Source of the DNA: Candidatus Dadabacteria bacterium RIFCSPHIGHO2_12_FULL_53_21 | GTDB lineage: Bacteria; Desulfobacterota_D; UBA1144; Nemesobacterales; UBA2774 | Assembly (NCBI GenBank): GCA_001775255.1 | Contig: MFCJ01000047.1 | Span: 1 to 10,397, forward strand | Reading direction: 5' to 3' | Length of the DNA stretch: 10,397 nt | Shown here: positions 7,001 through 10,397 of the stretch, piece after piece | How the letters are laid out: each line of letters opens with the position of its first letter | Numbering within the stretch: position 1 is the first letter of the stretch | Made by a program: the position numbers and the translations under genes | Notes under the pieces: generated by a model | The model's input: the letters and a program-made list of their open reading frames with translations, nothing else | Database searches by the model: none | Told to the model about the DNA's origin: nothing

Positions 7001-8431
7001 CTACTTCCAGATCCTCTTAATTCTGCCGATAAGGCCATCGGTCCCTGTGCTCGTGAGGCTCTCCCCGGCGGTCTCGCCCTCGAGCTTCATACCGAAGAGG
7101 TCGAGAATCGTGGGGGCTATATCGTAAATCTCGATTCCGTCCCTGTACCCCTGCTCGAGATTCCCCGCCCTGCACCCGTTTTCATCGAGTATGAATATCC
7201 CGTTCCAGTCGTGGTTGGCATCGTCGGACCCCGTATCGTTCTCGAATGTGTGTATGTTGCCGAGTCCGACGCTCCCGACCGAGCGCCATCCGAGCGCCCC
7301 GAAATAGACGATAAGGTCGGGAGGGACTCCGTTCGTTTCCCTGTAAATGTCCCCGGGTCTGTATGCCCTGGTTCCGATATTCTCGCCGTCGGGCCCGGGG
7401 ATCGCCTCGATCTTGCGTATGAGCTCGGAGCGAATCACTTCATAATCCCCCGGCTCTATTACCCCCTCGGGCTCCCGTCCCTTGACGTTCATGAAGAGGC
7501 GTCCGTAATACCCGCCGTCCCCCCACGCGAGCGTCTTCCGCCAGTCGATCTCCGCGTCGGCGATCCTCGTCTGTTCCCTGGGGTATTGCTTCAGCGTCAG
7601 ATACCCTTCCTTGATGAGCCATTCGTTGAAGCATATGCCCCCTTCCATCTTCCTCGCGCCGTGGTCGGATACCACGATCACGACCGTATCTTCGGGAACG
7701 AGTGATAAAAGCTCGCCGATTTCTCCGTCGCAGTATTTATAATAATCCTTTATAGAGTTCTCGAACGGGTTGCCGGGCACGAACTTCCTGTGCTCCGGGT
7801 CTATGAAGCTCCAGAACCCGTGATGAATGCGGTCTACCCCCATCTCGACGAGCATGAAGAAGTCCCAGGGCTTCGTCTTTATGAGGTGCTTCGCGACCTT
7901 GAAGTGCTTTTGGGTCTTTTCATATATCCTTCCGAGGAGCGCCTCCTTGTCGTCCGTCCTGAAGTTCTCGACGTCGAGCACGTATCCGCCTGAAACCTCC
8001 TCTATCTCGTCCTTGAGACGGGCAGGGTAGGTGTAATTGCTCTCGGTCGATGGGGCGAGGAAGCCGCTCACGACGCAGCCGTTTACCGGCCTGGGGGGGT
8101 ATGTCTGGGGGACGCCCAGGAGGACTACCTTCTTCCCCGAGCGGGATAGTATGTCCCAGACCCTGTCGCACTTTACAGCCGTCGCATTCGCTATGGTGTA
8201 CCCGTCGTAGGAGTAGTCCTTTCTGTTCCTGAATCCGTAATACCCGAGCTCCCCCGGGTCCTTTCCGCTCATCATCACGGCCCAGGCGGGTACGGTAATC
8301 GGAGGGTGGCAGGAGTGCATGGGTCCGTAAGCGCCATTTTCCATGAGCTTCCTGAGGTTGGGAAGCTCGTCCTTCCATCCGAAGACGAACCTCGGGTCGG
8401 CGCAGTCAAGCCCGATTATCAGAAGCTTCAT
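7001..8431 (-). CDS. Soluble cytoplasmic AlkP-superfamily phosphohydrolase (COG3379-like)
   Basis: A 476-residue enzyme without signal peptide or membrane helix: the first strand and metal Asp9 (MKLLIIGLDCADP) start directly at the N-terminus. Other active-site features are candidate nucleophile Thr46 in PPITVPAW, followed by MMSGKDPGELGYYGF; Asp200/His204 in VDRIHH; Asp256-His257 in VVSDHGAR; and His407 in DDANHDW. It lacks the roughly 130-residue insert of the two larger paralogues and is near the compact size of the predicted phosphohydrolase/phosphomutase group. Seven cysteines agree with a reducing compartment. The C-terminus (GLIGRIKRIWK) is basic and amphipathic and could touch the membrane. 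Its ATG immediately follows the TGA of the protease gene (TGAATG), with AAGGA eight bases upstream inside the protease's last codons, so translation is probably coupled. Family assignment is strong; substrate is unknown. Confidence 0.93.
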   Translation of the reverse strand: MKLLIIGLDCADPRFVFGWKDELPNLRKLMENGAYGPMHSCHPPITVPAWAVMMSGKDPGELGYYGFRNRKDYSYDGYTIANATAVKCDRVWDILSRSGKKVVLLGVPQTYPPRPVNGCVVSGFLAPSTESNYTYPARLKDEIEEVSGGYVLDVENFRTDDKEALLGRIYEKTQKHFKVAKHLIKTKPWDFFMLVEMGVDRIHHGFWSFIDPEHRKFVPGNPFENSIKDYYKYCDGEIGELLSLVPEDTVVIVVSDHGARKMEGGICFNEWLIKEGYLTLKQYPREQTRIADAEIDWRKTLAWGDGGYYGRLFMNVKGREPEGVIEPGDYEVIRSELIRKIEAIPGPDGENIGTRAYRPGDIYRETNGVPPDLIVYFGALGWRSVGSVGLGNIHTFENDTGSDDANHDWNGIFILDENGCRAGNLEQGYRDGIEIYDIAPTILDLFGMKLEGETAGESLTSTGTDGLIGRIKRIWK

Positions 8432-8444
8432 TCACTGAATCCTT
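8429..8444 (-). promoter_or_regulatory. TGA-ATG junction with embedded ribosome site (translational coupling)
   Basis: The protease stop codon (8434-8432) is followed with no spacer by the hydrolase start codon (8431-8429). An AAGGA (8444-8440) lies eight bases before the ATG, within the protease reading frame. This arrangement is typical of genes whose translation is coupled by ribosome hand-over. Confidence 0.75.
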
Positions 8445-10397
8445 CTTCTGAGGAAGCCGAGCGCCGTTATAAGAACCGGTATCAGCAGGATCAGCGTATT
8501 TGCAAAGGCGGTACCCGCGATGTCATTGCCGCCGGGACCGTAAACGGCGCAGCCGCCGCTGCCGTTTGAGTCACCGTCACCGGGCGGGGGTGTGGGCTCG
8601 GGCCCTCCGTCGTCCCCTATCGCCTCCTCGACCGCTGCGAAGGCGTTGATGCTCCCGAAGCCGGAAATATTATCGAAACCCGCGGGGGGTAGATCGTCTG
8701 CGGTGCCGGTGATGATATCCGTGACCTCTTCAACCTGCCTGGCCGTTATTATGGAAGATCCCGCGGAATTAGCGGATTCTATATCCGCCCCGAATCCCAG
8801 GGCCTGGAGCACGAGCGCCGCTACCCCCGCTACGTGAGGAGCCGAGGCCGACGTGCCTGCGAAATTGAAGAATCCCGGAACGCTCGTCGAAACCCTGTTC
8901 GGGGCGACGATTGTGGGTGTCTCCCTGTCCTCCAGAAGCGGAGCCGCGCGACCGGTCTCTACGGCCGCGGCAGTCACTACCGACGGAAAGAATATGGACG
9001 AAGGGCCTTCGGAGCTGAAGAAGTCCACATCGCCCTCGAATGTCGCGCCCACCGATATCACACCGGGCGCCGCCGGATGGCCGTACACGCTGTTCTCGGA
9101 AACGTTGAATTCGACCGGTATGCCGCCCAGGTTGAAAAAGATCTCGAGGGTCTGGTCCTCGCCGCTGAATTTATTTATTACGATATCATAGAAAAGGGTT
9201 ACTGCAGTGTTGTTTTCAACACCGGCTACTTCAATCGGGTCGTCGTCTCCGTTCTGGGTATCAGTGCTCGAATCGAGAATATCATCGGTATCAGGATCGA
9301 AGAGGAAGAGGTCGTAGTCGTCGGAGGCCTCTCCGAAGGGGTTACTCCACTGGAGCACGACGATGGAACTTCTGTTCGGTGGGACCTCGATAGTCATACC
9401 CACGTCGCTCCCTTCGCCTGCCGCGAGCCCGAAATCGTGGAGCTCTGTCTCTTCGTCCCCCGGGTCAGTATCCAGGAACAGGGCCTGGTAATGGGCGTCG
9501 CCGTCGTTGCCCGCGGACGAGACGTATACTATTCCGTTATCCACCGCCCCTGCGGCAGCCTGTGCGACTGAGCCGTCCTGGAAAAAGGGCTCTGCGAGAA
9601 ACCCTATGTCGTCTACTATTACGTCTGCGCCGTTATTGGTGAAAAATTCTATCGCTTCGATGAACCCTAAACTCGTTATCGGGACGCCGCTGCCATGGAA
9701 TGCCAAATCTGCTCCGGGGGCAATATCGTGCACGATCTCGAGAATGGCCGTGCCCTCGTCCCCGCTGCCGGGGTCGCCCACCTGCACTATGTTCGGGAGG
9801 TCGCCCGAAAGCTGGGAAGCCGCGAGGCTGTCGACGCCGTCCGATATGACGCCTACCTTTATTCCCGAGCCGTCCACTCCGAATGTCTCCCTCGCCTCGT
9901 CTGAACCCATAATCCCGTCGCCCTCGGTAGTTACGGAACCAACTCTCGTATGTCCGTAGCTGGGCGGCGTTATCCTGGAGACGAACCCTAGCTCGGCCGC
10001 CTTTTCCACGCTGCCGCCGGGGATCCATCCCTGCACGATCTTCAGGTCTTCATTTATTACCTCCGGCATCAATCCAAGCCCTTTCAGCTGCTCGAGGTTC
10101 CCGCCGCTCGATTCGCTCATGTGCACGTAAACCTGGACGTTCCCCTCGTCGTCCACCTTGACGAGCGGTGTGGAAAAATCCTCCGCACTCAGGCCCTCGG
10201 CGCCGTTTCTCAATGCCGCGGTACCGGCCATTTTATCAAGGACTCTGGTCAGGCTCGGGCTTATTTTTGCATTCATGCCGGGGCTTGTTTGTCGGTTGCT
10301 GAAGTCTCTGCCGTCCACGTCCTCAAGAGCGGACGTTTCCGGAATCAAATCGGAGGTCAAAGATGAAGTACATATGATAAGCAGCGTAAACAGTGCT
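8432..10397 (-). CDS. Exported S8/S53-like serine protease with CTERM-like tail (5' end outside window)
   Basis: A subtilisin/sedolisin-like protease; residues are numbered here from the TTG at 10360. That TTG is unlikely to be the real start: the frame stays open to the window edge and encodes ALFTLLIICTSS just before it, the end of a signal peptide, so the start lies beyond 10397. A propeptide-like region (about 35-140) precedes the catalytic domain. Motifs are Asp174 in VGVISDGVDS, Glu202 in GDEGTAILEIVHD where subtilisins have the catalytic His, oxyanion Asn285 in SSAGNDG, and Ser504 in AGTSASAPHVAG. A beta-rich insert (about 295-420, with VLQWSNPF and DDYDLFLFDPD) lies between Asn and Ser and resembles a pre-peptidase C-terminal-type fold. 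The C-terminus has a Pro/Gly/Ser linker, GGCAVYGPGG (Cys604), a hydrophobic helix (619-637) and RRRIQ, like a sortase- or exosortase-type anchoring tail. Likely surface-located. It is directly coupled to the soluble hydrolase gene. Confidence 0.92.
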   Translation of the reverse strand, partial: ALFTLLIICTSSLTSDLIPETSALEDVDGRDFSNRQTSPGMNAKISPSLTRVLDKMAGTAALRNGAEGLSAEDFSTPLVKVDDEGNVQVYVHMSESSGGNLEQLKGLGLMPEVINEDLKIVQGWIPGGSVEKAAELGFVSRITPPSYGHTRVGSVTTEGDGIMGSDEARETFGVDGSGIKVGVISDGVDSLAASQLSGDLPNIVQVGDPGSGDEGTAILEIVHDIAPGADLAFHGSGVPITSLGFIEAIEFFTNNGADVIVDDIGFLAEPFFQDGSVAQAAAGAVDNGIVYVSSAGNDGDAHYQALFLDTDPGDEETELHDFGLAAGEGSDVGMTIEVPPNRSSIVVLQWSNPFGEASDDYDLFLFDPDTDDILDSSTDTQNGDDDPIEVAGVENNTAVTLFYDIVINKFSGEDQTLEIFFNLGGIPVEFNVSENSVYGHPAAPGVISVGATFEGDVDFFSSEGPSSIFFPSVVTAAAVETGRAAPLLEDRETPTIVAPNRVSTSVPGFFNFAGTSASAPHVAGVAALVLQALGFGADIESANSAGSSIITARQVEEVTDIITGTADDLPPAGFDNISGFGSINAFAAVEEAIGDDGGPEPTPPPGDGDSNGSGGCAVYGPGGNDIAGTAFANTLILLIPVLITALGFLRRRIQ

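Noticed and set aside
6983..7705. Open frame of 240 codons on the plus strand
   Set aside because: It lies wholly antisense to the soluble hydrolase, whose active-site motifs are intact; the plus frame has no recognisable domain and is a codon-bias shadow.
8093..8099. Seven-base run of G (C on the coding strand) in the soluble hydrolase
   Set aside because: It encodes Pro-Pro in YPPRP; seven bases is too short to argue for phase variation without population data.
8834..9571. Open frame of 245 codons on the plus strand
   Set aside because: Antisense to the protease catalytic domain; composition is a mirror of the real gene, without motif or ribosome site.

Overview
The window reads as a bacterial chromosome segment from a Gram-negative, probably uncultured lineage. 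The GC content looks intermediate, one protein carries a classical lipobox, and another ends in a CTERM-like sorting tail. The style of the predicted alkaline-phosphatase-superfamily (AlkP) proteins and of the subtilisin/sedolisin-like protease reminds me of deltaproteobacterial or Dadabacteria-like genomes. That is an impression only, because no rRNA or marker gene is present. All seven recognisable genes lie on the minus strand, so transcription runs from high to low coordinates. Every intergenic gap is under 100 bases, and I see no tRNA, rRNA, CRISPR, IS element or convincing intrinsic terminator.

In transcription order the genes are: (1) 8432-10397, an exported S8/S53-like serine protease, cut at its 5' end by the window edge, with a Glu where subtilisins have His and a Cys/hydrophobic/Arg C-terminal tail; (2) 7001-8431, a soluble cytoplasmic AlkP-superfamily phosphohydrolase whose ATG directly abuts the protease stop codon; (3) 4842-6902, a seven-helix membrane protein with a sulfatase-fold domain that has Thr rather than the formylglycine Cys/Ser; (4) 2577-4754, a two-helix membrane-anchored type I phosphodiesterase-like protein; (5) 482-2488, its paralogue as a lipoprotein; (6) 257-457, a 66-residue ribbon-helix-helix-like protein; (7) 1-171, the N-terminus of a small membrane protein.

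The main signal is the co-linear set of four AlkP-superfamily hydrolases. Their cysteine content, signals and positive-inside charges divide them into two facing the periplasm (lipoprotein and seven-TM enzyme, no structural cysteines) and two facing the cytoplasm (eight and seven cysteines). On each side one protein has a candidate Ser nucleophile and the other a Thr. The small ribbon-helix-helix-like protein ends in a tail (RLKGLGYIE) that closely matches the C-terminus of the sulfatase-like enzyme (KLKALNYIQ). A reasonable hypothesis is an envelope phospho- or sulfo-ester remodelling module acting on both faces of the inner membrane, with its own small DNA-binding or adaptor protein and an associated surface protease. 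The substrate cannot be read from the sequence.
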